Shown here: piece by piece, positions 43,766-55,580 of the stretch
Position numbering within the stretch: the first letter of the stretch is position 1
Layout: each line of letters begins with the position of its first letter
Origin: Reticulitermes speratus
Taxonomy: Eukaryota > Arthropoda > Insecta > Blattodea > Rhinotermitidae
Reading direction: 5' to 3'
Assembly (NCBI GenBank): GCA_021186555.1
Contig: JAJKFL010000005.1
Coordinates: 20,586,635 to 20,650,634 of the forward strand
Length of the DNA: 64,000 nt
The notes under the pieces: model-generated
Seen by the model: only the letters and a program-made list of their open reading frames with translations
The model's database searches: none
What the model was told of the DNA's origin: nothing
Program-made: the position numbers and the translations under genes

Positions 43766-44454
43766 TCGTTGTGCTGAGATAGTGTGTGTGACTTTGCGAC
43801 TTTATGTTCGTATCTACAATAACATGTGCATTAACATAAATGAAATATGAAATATTCAAAGAAAGCATCTTCAAAATATGTGCCATTTAAAGTGGAGACT
43901 GAAATACACGCGTTTCGCTCTTGTTGAATGTCATTTACGTAAGCTTCAACCTTCCAAGGGCCAAGAGATCTTTCAGAAGAAATGCCGGAAACATTCTTAG
44001 ACATGTCGGTGGAGGGAGATGCCAGAATTCAGCTGATCAAATATTCGATAGCGAATTACATGTTCTGGTTGTTCCTGCGACACACAAGACTCTGCACCAT
44101 ACTTTATACAAACCGTCTTTATTCCATAATCCTAGTACGCACGTTTCAGACGTGTTCCATGCAACAGCATCACACAGAAAGTACCGACCTAAGTTCTCTT
44201 AAAACTGACGTATTTTTATATCACTTTTATTTGTTGCAGGATTCTGATCACAGCCTGGTTTGTTGCAGTCCTTGTAGCTACAGAGTCAAATGGGAACAAG
44301 AAGTACCCATTAGAGGTGAGTTTTTTTTACAAATTTCCAAATAGTTCAATACCTGCTAATTTAAAATTTAGCATAAGCAACATTATTTTCATGGTAAAAA
44401 CATGTGGAGAAAAGAATTAAATACAAGGCGCTAAACACTAATATTTAAATTTTA
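43766..44454. other. No recognisable feature
   Basis: Overlapping frames of 93 and 120 codons (43921-44344) have no recognised motif. Confidence 0.35.
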
Positions 44455-44505
44455 TATTATGACACCGTGTAGTCTGGTAGTTGTGTACCGCTTTCCACGT
44501 TGTTC
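44455..44505 (-). repeat. Family G fragment
   Basis: ATGACACCGTGTAGTCTGGT followed by AGTTGTGTACCGCTTTCC is the G phrase with the motif end lost. Confidence 0.5.
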
Positions 44506-44554
44506 AGTTACCTTCTATGAGCATGCTTATTTTGGCAGTGAAAGGGTTCATTAC

Positions 44555-44790
44555 ACTGTTATTCTTGTGTTTGGAAACGAAGTCCGGGTGCAAATATTTG
44601 GGCCTAAAGAGAAGAAGTAATAGGAGGCTGGAGAAGTAGAGAAACTGCGTAATGATAAGGTCTACAGTTTTTGCCCTGATCTCTAAGCTTTTAGGATGTT
44701 CAAAGTAAGGAGAATGACTAAGGTACGCATGGGAGAGATATGTGTATAAAATATTAGTCAGAACATCAAGTTACCACAAGTTTCTCGTCC
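44555..44790 (+). pseudogene. LINE carboxyl-terminal region remnant
   Basis: Frames give K-Y-L-G-L-R-E-K-K, then L-R-N-D-K-V-Y-S and V-R-R-M-T-K-V-R-M-G-E, aligning with the same blocks of the 7775 copy (Y-L-G-L-R-E-K-K, M-A-R-M-G-E). Stops interrupt it. The reverse-transcriptase core is absent. Confidence 0.6.
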
Positions 44791-46261
44791 GCACGTAAAA
44801 CAATACAGCCGAGATCCAATCGGTACCTCTGTAATAGAAATCTAGGGCATTACTGTTTCTAGAGTGCATGTTGTATGTATATGACACTTTAAATCACAAT
44901 GGTTGCTATGTGTACAGCCTGCTTTAACATTAAAGGAACCCTACCATTTGCGCACAGGGTTTATTTATTAATTTTATATTTTGCTCAGGTTTATCAGTGA
45001 TTATTTCTTACACCGTGTTCATTGATTTTTTTGTGGTGGAGACGCAGTGTGTTCCCTGTAAGATAGGAACTGAGTTTTAAAACATTATTTTACGGATTTC
45101 AACCTTTAAAGAGGTAAAGTGGGGCCATTCCTATTCCATCAAACTGTAGTAGCCAACAAATCACTGTAACCCTGGGTTGTTGTATAATGAATTTTCGGAT
45201 ATTTCTACCTGTTGTAATTACAGGCTCACAATTTAACTCCAGGTGAGTTATAGCATATGATTTGCATTCACATAAGTCTACTGCAGTATAGTGGCTTGAA
45301 TAATGCACGATATTTCTTTTCATGTTTTATAAAAAGGAAAGTCGCTTGTTCCTTTGAAAGTTAGGAAACTTGTTAATCGGAATGATCTATCGATGTGCTG
45401 AATGCATATAAAAGGAACTGTTAAATGGATTATTTCAGAGTGCCTTTGCTCAGGTTGAAGGATACGTTGGATTACATGCTTTCAAATCGGCTGTCTTTCA
45501 GTCTTTCATTTATGATAATACACCTTGTTTCCCTATTCTTTCTTTGCTTTACATATATGAATACATACATGGTGAAGGAGATGAATCTATGATAATATAT
45601 TTCATTCGACAATGGATTAGCATCTGAATGCAAGAATCTGTCTTATGACGACACATCACAATGAGAACGCAAACTATGTAACTGAGGAGGAATGACATAA
45701 TCATGAAATGTGGGCTCGATGCGTCATTTCCTATCCAGAGTATAAAGTAGAAATTACGACGCGTTTTGGTACAGCGATGTATAGTTGTAAAGAATAGTGA
45801 CATTTCCTTTTCGACGAAAACTATCCTTGGCATTTCGGAGCATATGTGTTAGAAATGAGAGAATATTTTAAATAATTGGTTAAAACTTACTTTCTTTCTT
45901 CTAAACCTGAATATCTAATGCCACCAAAGTGCGCCAACCATTGGACGTGATTCTGAGCCAATTTCACCCATCGTCCATTCCTTGCAATCTATTTGCCAAA
46001 CACACCTGCCTCTTTCTCCACCTGACAGGAGGCAGTCTCACTAAGGTGTTGTAGCTCATTCTTGTTGTTTCGTTTCCAGCAGATATTAACCTGTTATCCG
46101 TAAACAGAATCAGTGTCATATGTAACTACAAAGGAAGAAAGAGGAATTTACTGGAAAATGGATAAAGGTAATTTCCGTACTCACGAAGTTATGCCCGACT
46201 CCTTATTATAAACTATTTAAATTTAGTACAGAATTTCTCACAGTGTTTCTCTAAAGTAAAT
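44791..46261. other. No recognisable feature
   Basis: Frames up to 94 codons without motifs. No repeat ends recognised. Confidence 0.45.
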
Positions 46262-46610
46262 TTTAAGCGCGTGTGCAATTTGCGAATATCGACTATTGGC
46301 TTTTTCATGTCGGTCTGTCTGTTCATCAGTCCGCATCAAAACAACGCGCCTCCCACTGGAGGGATTTTTACGGTATTTTATAGTGGAGATTTTTTTTACT
46401 AAAATATTTATCCAAATTCAAGTTTTATTGAAATCACAAACATAACACCCATTTTACGTGAAGACGTAAGTACATTTACAATAGTATCCCGCTGAATTTT
46501 TTGGGTTAAGAATATTTCCAGATAACATTTGTAGGGCAAATCAAAATACACGTTTCATATTAAAAACGTTTCTCCAAAAATCCTCCCATTTATGAAAAAA
46601 ATACAGGATT
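46262..46610 (+). repeat. Repeat family K, long copy
   Basis: GCGCGTGTGCAATTTGCG, CGACTATTGGCTTTTTCATG, GTCTGTCTGTTC and CGCCTCCCACTGGAGGG are followed by TAGTGGAGATTTTTTTT. The 3' part shares TTTGTAGGGCAAATCAAAA and CCATTTATGA with 29530-29880. Confidence 0.65.
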
Positions 46611-47719
46611 ACAACGGAGCCAGATAGGTCAAAGAAAATATGGCGCCACATACTCGTAGATGCAGTTTGCGCCTCGTGTAGTTAAGGCAAAATTACAAAG
46701 AGGCAGTCACAGTATTTAAGTACTGTTGCTTCTTTCTTGACTATTTCCTTCTGAAATGTTAATATCAGGTTGGGTCTCAGGTTTAGGAAAATTGGTAAAT
46801 TACGCAATGACTAATGTCATTACGTGTGTTCAGCGGCGTTGTACGTTTGCATCAGGCGATAAGGAGCGAATAGGTTTTTGTTTCAATTCATTTCTTCTTC
46901 CTTATCGTGAATGTTACTAAACTGTAAAGTAAATGTGTGAAGAGAGTGTGAATTATTTCAAATATAAGATATTTCTAAAACTGGGATGTGTAATTTGCAA
47001 AATTCTCTTTGATGCTAATTGAAATTGTGAGTGAACTGAGATACTTAGTTAAACCCGAGTATAAACCTATAAATTCGACTTGACGAGTGCAGTTTCACTA
47101 ATAAAATCACCTTTATGTTGACAGAAAATCGAGAGGGAAACATTCCTTATGTCTGGAAAGCTTGTTTTTATTAATCAATGTGAAATTTCATAAGACAAAT
47201 ATATTTTGATAGAGTGATTATGAATACTCCTGAAAATTATATAAGAAATGTTATTTGTAAGTCAACAGTTACTAAATATTTAAAAAGGCTGAAAATTTGA
47301 AGTTATGACTGTTAAGGTTAAAACATACAAAATGAAGGTAGATGCATAAATAACACATTTTCAAAAAATGTAACAAATAACAACGGGCCTTATTAATAAT
47401 GACGTTTTACTGCATATCTAAAATTTTGAACAATAAAGAAACCTGTGACCTACATTGATTTAAATATCGTAACCTGATGCGTGTCCAGAAAAGCGTCTCA
47501 GCGTCACGTTATACATACATTTCCTGCTTTGTAATGTTATATGTTATATTTTCTACAAAGTTTCCCAAGTGGTATTTTACCTTGATCTTTTCTGCTAGAA
47601 TGTGTGTGTCCGTCGCTTTCTGCAAGCGTCGTGTATGAGTAAAATTGCAAAGAAATAATTACTGCATAGGAAGAAGTAGCCACTGTAGTTTTGGCTCCTG
47701 GAGTTCTGCTTTTCTCGTC
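46611..47719. other. No recognisable feature
   Basis: A+T-rich. Nothing recognised. Confidence 0.45.
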
Positions 47720-47882
47720 CCCGGCCTCCTCCTCCTCGTCCTGATCCTCCTCCTCCTCCTCGTCCTGATCCTCCTCCTCCTCCTCGTCCTGATCCTCCTC
47801 CTCCTCTTCCTACGACTTCTACTACTACTGATACCACCACCACCCCCACCACCACCATCACAACCACCACCATCACTACTTG
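47720..47882. repeat. CTC-rich minisatellite and ACC/ATC tract
   Basis: A 24-bp unit starting GTCCTGATCCTCCTCC occurs three times in tandem (47738, 47762, 47786), followed by TACTAC and an impure ACC/CAC/ATC tract to 47882. The Leu-rich plus-strand and Gly-rich minus-strand frames are products of the repeat. Confidence 0.9.
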
Positions 47883-48824
47883 ACTGCTGATATATTTAAT
47901 TCTTCTCAGTCATTAGCTGATGATATTTGAAGTGAACGAATTTTATAATACTGCAGTGTGCATCCCGATATTGACATCCACAAATTAATATATATCGTTC
48001 GGCCTTCAAAGTCCAGGAACTCCGTTGTTACTTATGTTTACATAGTGTGCTGATATTCAGTAGCTGCTTATTGTATTAATTAAAGTTGTTACAGCTGCGT
48101 TCCATTAGCTACAGCTCTGTCCTCTCCTGTAGCCTGCTGCTCTTTGCTGGATTATAATATCTCTCAGTTTTCTGTTTCCTCCTGTTTGGTCTGCAAATCC
48201 CCTGCTGTTCCTCCACTTCTTTCAGATCTGACGTGCACTTCTGTATTAATGTTGCTGTGGACGTGACTTGTGATCTCCTGCTGGTTTCCTGCTCTTTCTT
48301 CGTACGTACTGTTTCAGAAACTTCATTGTTCGCTTAACCTTTCTATCATTGTCTTCTTTCACTTATTTACCAATTTGTTGGTTTCCTTCACCCTCAACAA
48401 ACAACAAGTAGCAATGATACGAAGTAATCAATTTTTTATGTTGCACATATGAGAGAAACAAAATTTATCTTTAAAGAACAGCGCTTACTGTGGTATCTGA
48501 CTTAACTATAAAAACACCAAAATTTCACCCATACAGTGTAGTCATGAATTTTGTTTATGAATCCTAGAATAAAGATCGATTAGTTCCTTAAATAATGTAA
48601 GGGATTATTTATCGTAATAAAATCGCTCCATGTTTTCGGTGAGGCAGGAACTGAGTTCTTAAACGCAGTAGCCTATAGATTTATTTCAGGCTTGACACTT
48701 TTCAGTAGGCATAAGAATATAATATAAACAGAAACATTAGATCTAACTTCGTTACATTTTATGTTATTCATACAGTGCATTGTCACTGATCAAACACAAA
48801 ATACTCAACCAACAAAGCACTCTT
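47883..48824. other. No recognisable feature
   Basis: Includes a CT-rich stretch at 48110-48300 (TCCTG/CTGCT words) but no supported gene. Confidence 0.4.
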
Positions 48825-49010
48825 ATTATTTTTTTGGATATTATATACTACAATCTCTGTAAACTATTGTAACATGTTTCGATCCCCTCCTGGGATCATC
48901 ATCAGGGACTCTTGTGAGACTTTGAATTACACAAACAGAACTAACAATATAAGTACACGCTAAAAATATAAAATGTATAAAAGATGGTTAACTTGTAGGC
49001 GATCTTTCGT
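48825..49010 (-). repeat. Hammerhead-like hairpin repeat
   Basis: The minus strand at 48870-48906 reads CTGATGAT, a perfect six-pair helix GATCCC...GGGATC over a five-base loop, and GAAACATGTTAC. Box, helix and GAAAC fit the 60131 motif, but the GTA triplet and the outer helix do not form. The element's borders are uncertain. Confidence 0.5.
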
Positions 49011-49859
49011 GGTGGATCTCTGGTCTGCTGTGTACAGGAAATTGGTTGTTTATATGCGGAAGGATAAGACTTCGTTGCAATTAATAACTACTTAGCTGGT
49101 TAAGAAGTTCTTGATATTGGGCTACGTAACCTGAGCCGACATCATCGTGTTCATCTAAATCCTCTTTGATAACAGCTATGAGCCAGTTCCACTCAGTTAA
49201 TACCTTGACTCATTAAAATAAATTTTTGTCGTCACGGTCAACATCAGGCATTAAATAAGCCCTCGGCCTTTTCCAGATTACAACGAAGTGCAGGACAGGT
49301 AATGTAAGCATAGCGTAACTGTTCTCGAACGTTCGCTCATTTTTGTTCAGTCACATCGAAAACTGCAAGGAGTACGGGAAAAGTATATGGAGCATAATAT
49401 TTGAATCTTTGTTCCCTACATTTTTTGTGATAAATATTTAAAAATTTACGCGCTATTTGTTTTTCGAGATGCAGGCAGAGAAGCCGGTAGATTGCTGCTT
49501 GTAAAGCTTTTGTTATTCTTGAAAAGTTGTAATCAAGTTTGAAATTAACGGACAGTTTTATGTGAAATCCACGCTATTAGACTTCATAAAATGTATTTCA
49601 TCCTTCCCTGTGTTGTTTCTTGCATAAAGACTGACGGAAGCTGCGTCGCAAAGATGCAACTGCCCTTAAAAGCTGTTCCATCCATATTTCTGTCCACCGT
49701 CCTTGGCATATTTTAATTGGTTTTATGTGAATGTAACAGCTGCGGAAATCAGTTTCGGGCAGTTTTTTTTTACAAAGTTATAAACATTTCTTTCGATAGG
49801 TTTTTATTATTTTAATGATATCAGTTTTTCTCATTTATTGTCTGATTTATGATCCTTCT
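49011..49859. other. No recognisable feature
   Basis: Nothing recognised. Confidence 0.45.
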
Positions 49860-50060
49860 TTCTTAGTCCACGATATTTCTGAAAGAAACCCATTTGATTC
49901 TTCTTGGACTGCTTGACCCTTGAAAATGGGACCAATGAGTTGTCCCAAAACGTCGGCAACGGCCAATCAATGCTGCGTAACTTCTCAGAAGAGCAAAGAT
50001 TTCATTTACACCGTGGCGCAAGCCAGAAATCAAACCAATTTCTTCTTTCAGTAACATCCA
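49860..50060 (+). repeat. Family G copy
   Basis: CTTGAAAATGGGACCAATGA, GTTGTCCCAAAACGTCGGC and CAGAAGAGCAAAGATTTCAT, then CCGTGGCGCAAGCCAGAAAT, match the 55127 copy in order. The GAAAC box is mutated to AAAAC. Confidence 0.6.
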
Positions 50061-50400
50061 ACATTTTAATCGATATCAGATTATGCTATATGTCTGTATA
50101 ATTTTGGTAAGGTCGGCTTTTAGAATTTTTCCCGTGTAGTAAAGTCTGTAGTCAGACAGAAATATTATACTTCTGTTACCTCCAGACACAGGTACCTTAA
50201 ATTAGGTTACGTGTTTCCTTCCACGTCCATACAAATTTATTAACCACTAATTCGACGCTGTATGATCTAATATATTGAAAGCAATGTAAATAAAAACGTA
50301 TATTTCTTACATACATGTAATTTCTTCTTGCCAGGATCTCTCCCATTATTATATTTTGGGGAATGAGTTTCGATGTTTAACATAAAACTGCGGTTTCTTT
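50061..50400. other. No recognisable feature
   Basis: Nothing recognised. Confidence 0.45.
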
Positions 50401-50628
50401 TTAACTTTTAAAGCCTGGCGGTTACTTTATGTATAATCAGGTTTAACATACAAAAATTCTACATGGTGCTCACATTTCGTTTACGTGTTTTGTATGGATC
50501 TCAGAACAAACAGCGACTTTTACGTCATTCAACATTAAGAGATTGGTTTCGTACATTCGAGGTGGAGAGTGTTTACTGCGCGGTACGCACTTATACAAAA
50601 CATACACTTTTCGTCTTTAAAGGGTTAA
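50401..50628 (+). mobile_element. TTAA-type MITE family H, best copy
   Basis: TTAA at 50401-50404 is followed by CTTTTAAAGCCTGGCGG. The other end is CTTTAAAGGG then TTAA at 50625-50628, giving inverted ends near CCCTTTAAAG and a TTAA duplication. Inside lie GGTTACTTTATGTATAATC, AGGTTTAACATACAAAAATTC, GGAGAGTGTTTACTGCGCGG. PiggyBac is the likely superfamily because of TTAA with a CCC terminus. No ORF. Confidence 0.7.
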
Positions 50629-50892
50629 AGTGCCTGAAGAATTGTGGCTTCTGTTAGAGAATTGATGTCAAAAGTGCCGACAACCTGCAAGCGTACAATG
50701 TATAAAGGTAAATGGTTTCAATATGATTAGGTTTCTTTCAGTGTAATTGACCGATTTATTGCAGGCCCACTTGAGTGTGTAAACTTCGTTAAATGCCCTA
50801 AGCAAAATGATTCTCCAGTCATGTTCTGCTTGCAAATATCAGGAGCTTGTATATGACGTAAGCTTAGCTTTATTGTGGACTAGCACAGGATT

Positions 50893-51481
50893 CTTTTTTC
50901 CAATGGCTCGACAGCCCCTTGGGGCCTACGCCGCCTCATTATTCGAGGCTTCACGATCACACTTGAAACACACCACACTCGGTAGGACTCCACTGGACTA
51001 GGGACCAGCTCGTCGCAAAGACAAAAAACACAACACTCACAAGAGACAGACATCCATGCCCTCGGCGGGATTTTATTTTCCTTTCTTCCATTTTTGTACT
51101 TTTAAATCCTTCCGTCCTTCATATCACTTTATGTTCCATACTACTGTCCATATACAACAAACACAACACAAACATCCATGCCCCCGGCGGGATTTTTTTT
51201 TTCCCCTGTCCCGTTTTTTCCCTTTGATCCATTTTGTACTTTTAAATCCTTCCGTCCTTCTTCATGTCACTTTATGTTCTATACTAGTCCTTATACAACA
51301 AACACAACACAAATTTCCATGCCCCCGGCAGGATTCAAACCCACAATCCCAGCAAGCGAACGGCCGAAGACTCATGCCTTAGACCGCGTGGCCACTGTGA
51401 TCGGCTCGGGATTGGAACTCACAATCCTAGTAAGAGCGGCCGCAGACTCATGCCTTAGACCGCGCGGCTACTGGGATCGGC
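50893..51481 (-). mobile_element. SINE A, rearranged copy with doubled head
   Basis: The body at 50893-51071 is normal, but at the GGCGGGAT word it passes into two direct copies (51072-51191 and 51192-51334) of a segment foreign to other SINE A copies. Each has TTTTGTACTTTTAAATCC and ACAACAAACACAACACAAA and ends in the SINE word CATGCCCCCGGC. Two successive tRNA heads follow (51335-51403 and 51404-51481). Flanks CTAGCACAGGATT and CTAGTATAGGAAT match at 10 of 13. Confidence 0.8.
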
Positions 51482-51528
51482 CTAGTATAGGAATAGTGAT
51501 TGTTTATTGGTTAGGAGGCTAACGCCTT

Positions 51529-51813
51529 TTCTTTTACATGGTGAAGGGCCCCGTAGCAGATGCTACGGACGCACCGCAGCCTTAAGGCTTTTTGTGCAAC
51601 CCTGTGATGAAGATGAGCAGTTTTTTACCAAGTTTTACAAGTAATGGAGCACCAGTGGAATGAAATTGACAGGGGAAAACCGACAACTAAGAGAAAAACC
51701 TGTCCCAGTGCCACTTTATCCACCACAAACCCCACATGGACTGACCCGGGATCGAAACCGGGCCTCCGCAGTGGAAGGCCGGCGACTAACCGCCTGATCC
51801 ATGGCACGGCCAT
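51529..51813 (-). mobile_element. SINE B, full-length copy
   Basis: A perfect 13-base flank, AGGCTAACGCCTT, lies at 51516 and 51814. Reading leftward from the head: tRNA-Glu-like head (complement ACCCGGGATCGAAACCGGGC), the body with CCACTTTATCCACC in complement, then a GAAGATGAGC region and the GGTGAAGGGCCCCGTAG end. It is 285 bp long. It lies 35 bp from the rearranged SINE A. Confidence 0.92.
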
Positions 51814-51826
51814 AGGCTAACGCCTT

Positions 51827-52349
51827 ACCCTTACTTATAAACTACTTTTATTTTTGGTTTGTATAAGGACCGTGGCAGTGGCTGCTACTGTACATAGTGA
51901 ACCCATAAAGCTATTGCAGAGCAATGAATTGGAAAAAAATTGAATGAAGGGGGTTTTGATCTGCGTTGATAACAGTCTGGCATTTACCTTGAATGACGTA
52001 GGGTAATGAGGCAAACACAAGCAGATTAGCCAGTTTGCGTGCTGAAGTTTGAACCCATTACCTCGCGAATAAGAAGAAGGAGTGCTATTCATTCATCTGC
52101 GAATTTAGGTCTCATTGTGTCCCTAACTCTGTTCATTACTTCATCTAGCTAAAAAAACTAGTTGATTCCTTATCTGTTTATCGATTTTTGGCTGAGTAAT
52201 TTAAGAACACATAAAGTGGAACAACATGACAACATAAAGCATTTGGCTAATTCACGGCGGTCAATAGTGAGATTTAGTGGATTGTGATATTCTGTTGCTT
52301 TTTTAAACTTTGCTAACCCTCTCCTATGGACGGTTCTTCGTCGATGTCT
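51827..52349. other. No recognisable feature
   Basis: An 85-codon minus-strand frame at 51835 has no motif. Nothing else. Confidence 0.4.
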
Positions 52350-52490
52350 CGAGCGGAGATCCGGGTTGGAATTCAGTGCCCTACATGTAGGATCTTTGGT
52401 TCAAAAAGTGGCATTGGGACATGATTTTCTCAGAGTACTTCTTTTCTGTATTATCATTTTCATTGCACTAATATTCTATACTCATTCTTG
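52350..52490 (+). mobile_element. SINE B, strongly diverged copy
   Basis: GCGGAGATCCGGGTTGGAATT stands for the head end, and TTGGTTCAAAAAGTGGCATTGG, ATTTTCTCAGAGTACTTC and ATTTTCATTGCACTAA follow the body order of 38552. It is much older than the other copies. Confidence 0.5.
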
Positions 52491-53162
52491 TCTTCTCCTA
52501 TGGCTGTACAATCGACCCATTAGAGGCTGCACTTCAACGAGGCACAGTTTCTTCACCACTATCCAAGAATAAAAATCATATGTATAAGATTCAGTATCAC
52601 ACAGCGGCAGATCACAGTCTGAAAATTGTGGCAGGTAAAGACTTAAACGGATACCGTCATCGGCTGTTTCAGCGTAATCTCTCAGCACTCACATTGAAAT
52701 ACTAAGGAATGTCACATAAATCTGAGTCAGCACTGTCGAAGGCTCGTCCGAGGCGCGAAATGTGTACCACCCGCAAAAGAGTTTGGAATTTTGAGTCTAT
52801 TCCAGCCTGCTTGGTAAAGACGCAGTTTGAAAGAATGTCTGAAGTAGTATACAACTTGTAAACACGATGAAAAAACAAGAATGAATTAGGAAAGCTGCGA
52901 TTCTACATTCTCTAGTTATCGATATTATGATGGTTATTGACATAAAAAAATAGCTTGAAGAATTTTGTAAAAATTAATCTTAAATACATTCGTAGTTTAT
53001 GAATATGTAATTTGGACGAAGTCGAATGAGGACTGGATTATATAATAGCTTTGGGGATGTCACTACTAAAACTTCTTGTGCCGTAACGTGGAGTATTTCG
53101 ATCAGTGTAATATCTGTATCTACTGAAAGAATGCTTTGTTAGCAACAATGGATACCGAATAA
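52491..53162. other. No recognisable feature
   Basis: Nothing recognised. Confidence 0.45.
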
Positions 53163-53460
53163 GAATTTTTTATGGAGAAGGGCCACCACAGGAGATGCTA
53201 CGGACGCACTGTAGCCATAAGGCTTATTGTGCAACCCTATGATGAGGATGAAGAGAAAGATGACTAGTTTTTTTCCTTTTTAAAAGTAATTGAGCACCGG
53301 TGGAAAGAAATTGACAGGGACAACAGAAGTACTCGGGGGGGAAAAAACCTGTCCCAGTGACACTTTGTCCACCAAAAATCCCATATGGGCTGACGCCGGG
53401 ATCGAACCCGGGCCTCCGCGGTGGGAGGCCGACGACTAACCGCCTGAGCCATGGCAAGGT
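53163..53460 (-). mobile_element. SINE B copy
   Basis: All parts are present: GGAGAAGGGCCACCACAGG at the tail side, GCACCGGTGGAAAG and CACTTTGTCCACC in the body, and head complement CCGGGATCGAACCCGGGCC. A G-run and a T-run have expanded. The flanks share only AAGAA, so the target duplication is unsure. Confidence 0.9.
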
Positions 53461-53944
53461 CAAAGAACTGAGAAATTTAGGTACCCTCGCCAAAAAGATA
53501 GGATGTAAATGGGAAAACAAGGTGAAGAATGGAGTATTGAAGTTGGGTGGAGGGGAAGAACTAGATTTTATGTAGGATCGAAAGGATATGAATAACTTAG
53601 ACGAGACCTGAAACTTTCTAAACACCATAAATAGTATAGTTAATCTGTAATTATTGCGTTTGTTTTATGTGACGTAGGTCAATCTACCAAATCTCGTGAC
53701 GTGCCTTACTTTATGTTATCACGCCTTAAATTCGACAAGAAATTTGGTGTGTTTCACAGATAATTTTAGTTATTCACAGATAGCCCTTCTATGGAAATTT
53801 AGACCCTCATACTGCAAAATAAGAAACGTTATGAAAGTAGGTACAGTTGCCTTATACTGTATGTGTGACAAGCCATCCTTGTAAAGCGATAAATTTAGAT
53901 TTAAGCTTCTAGGAAATTAAAGCTTATAATAGTTTTACATGGAT
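53461..53944. other. No recognisable feature
   Basis: Nothing recognised. Confidence 0.45.
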
Positions 53945-54160
53945 CTGGGATAACAGAGTCGGCATAGCGAATATGTTACGGGCTGGACGACCGACAAATC
54001 GTGGCTCCATTCCCGGCAGAGGCGTGAAACTGACCATTCACTTACAGCTATTGATGAGGTGAAGAGCGCGTGGATCTTTACCTCCTCTTGCCCATATACT
54101 TTCATGGCTTGCACATTGACAACTTGATCCCTCGAAGGTGGAGGACGCTCCTTGGAAACG
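53945..54160 (+). mobile_element. SINE D copy
   Basis: CAGAGTCGGCATAGCGAATA and GGGCTGGACGACCGACAAATC, then a B-box-like GTGGCTCCATTCCCGG, form the head. The body contains GCCCATATACTTTCATGGCT and ACTTGATCCCTCGAAGG, matching the modules at 6713 and 7085. Confidence 0.6.
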
Positions 54161-54414
54161 TTGAGAACCACTAACCCAGCGACGCAGCGTAACATCACAG
54201 AATACACCACCAGTGTATACACCTCAAAACACGCTACAGTTCTTTACATTGTTAGCTTTATGTGGACAAAATTTAATTTATCGGATAACTGCTTATGTAA
54301 GTCTCAATACCAGACTTTATTGAAATTTGTTGAATGATTTACGCTTTCGATGGATTCATTTAAAGCAGCTTCAAACGGATGTGGAAGGAAGAGATTGCTA
54401 TCTAATTAAGGACA

Positions 54415-54570
54415 CTATCCCGGGATTTGCATGGATGGACTGAGAAAAATCGCAAATAACTGAGAATAGATGACCGCCGGGGTGTGATATGAACTCCTGA
54501 ACTGCAGGATGTGAAGCAGTACTGATATCTACTGAACCACAATAACAGGTCTGATATCTGATACGACTGG
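54415..54570 (-). mobile_element. SINE F copy
   Basis: CCGGGATTTGCATGGATGG is the body in complement. The minus-strand head reads TTGTGGTTCAGTAGATATC, then AGTTCAGGAGTTCATATC as remnant A and B boxes. It matches the body order of 5755-5905. Confidence 0.5.
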
Positions 54571-54939
54571 CAGAGACGGACAGCAACTTCTCCAGTGTGC
54601 GTTCATTTTAAGTCACTTCGTGTAAATAATTCTTAACACGGTAGCAGACTACTGAGTAATGAAGAATCAGGCAGAACTAGACAGCCGTGTCGCTGAAGCA
54701 CGTCAGGACACTTGTAGTGGGGACAGTTCTGATACTCGTAGCAGGTGCGTCGCGTCCGGACGATTGAAATGGGCGATCATCACCTGCCTCGTGCTAGGGC
54801 TTGGTGATGCTATAGTTGCCTCATAAGTCTCTGGTGTCAGACTTTGGCGGCCGGCCGAGTCACAAGGCTTGGCTTTTTAATGGCCTAGAACAAGACTGGT
54901 GAACTGTTTCGCTGCCTGGTGCCAGATTTACAAGAAAAG
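54571..54939. other. No recognisable feature
   Basis: Nothing recognised. Confidence 0.45.
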
Positions 54940-55212
54940 AAATCTGTAGTCTTCTGGGTTATTACACGGCGTCTTGTGGTAATTGTTTACCGACGTTTCG
55001 GGACAACGTATCGGTCCCACCTCACGGGTCAAGAGTCCTACTCGGACTCGTGGTAATTGTTTACCGACGTTTCGGGGACAACGTATCGGTCCCATCCTCA
55101 CGGGTCAAGAGTCCGACTCTTGACCTGTGAGGATGGGACCAATACGTTGTCCCGAAACGTCGGTAAACAATTACCACACGACGCCGTGTAATAATCCAGA
55201 AGACCACAGATT
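54940..55212. repeat. Family G inverted pair with an extra tandem arm
   Basis: The left arm (54940-55030) and right arm (55119-55210) are inverted copies running from CTTCTGGGTTATTACACGGC through TTACCGACGTTTCGGGACAA to the GGGTCAAGAGTC word. Between them a further direct copy of the inner arm (55036-55110) has been inserted. Each arm holds GGGAC...GTCCC, GAAAC, GTCG, GTA. The upstream box reads GTGAGGATG rather than CTGANGATG. Confidence 0.75.
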
Positions 55213-55407
55213 TCATCAACATCGCGGCGGAAGCCTGAAATCAAGGTTACAAGAAACGTTTCGTAACAATAAGCGGTACCAACAATGTGTTGTACCAGTA
55301 CATCCTGGTGAGCATAATGAGATAGTTCTGCAGTATACATATTTGTCAGGTAGTTCTTCAGCGAGTTTGGCAGCGACGCAAGCTTTACTGACGCCATTTG
55401 TGAGGCA

Positions 55408-55580
55408 GCTGATGAGAGGATGAAGAGGTTTTTTCTGCTTTTCCATTTTAATGACAGGGGAAACCCGAAGTACTCGGAGAAATTTGTCCACCACAAATCC
55501 CACATGGACCGACCCGGGATCGAACCCGGGCCTCCGCGGTGAGAGGCCGGCGAATAACCGCCTGAGCCATGGCACGGCCT
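55408..55580 (-). mobile_element. SINE B copy, 3' part missing
   Basis: The head complement CCCGGGATCGAACCCGGGCC and the adjacent body are very well kept, with B box GGTTCGATCCC on the minus strand. The body is shortened on the tail side, with no GGTGAAGGG end. Confidence 0.85.

Noticed and set aside
47595-47890. Gly-rich (minus) and Leu-rich (plus) frames
   Set aside because: Both are translations of the 24-bp CTC-rich minisatellite and the ACC/ATC tract. There are no other coding features.
55098-55575. 135- and 119-codon minus-strand frames
   Set aside because: They span a SINE B head and a family G arm. The readable peptides recur at other copies of those repeats.
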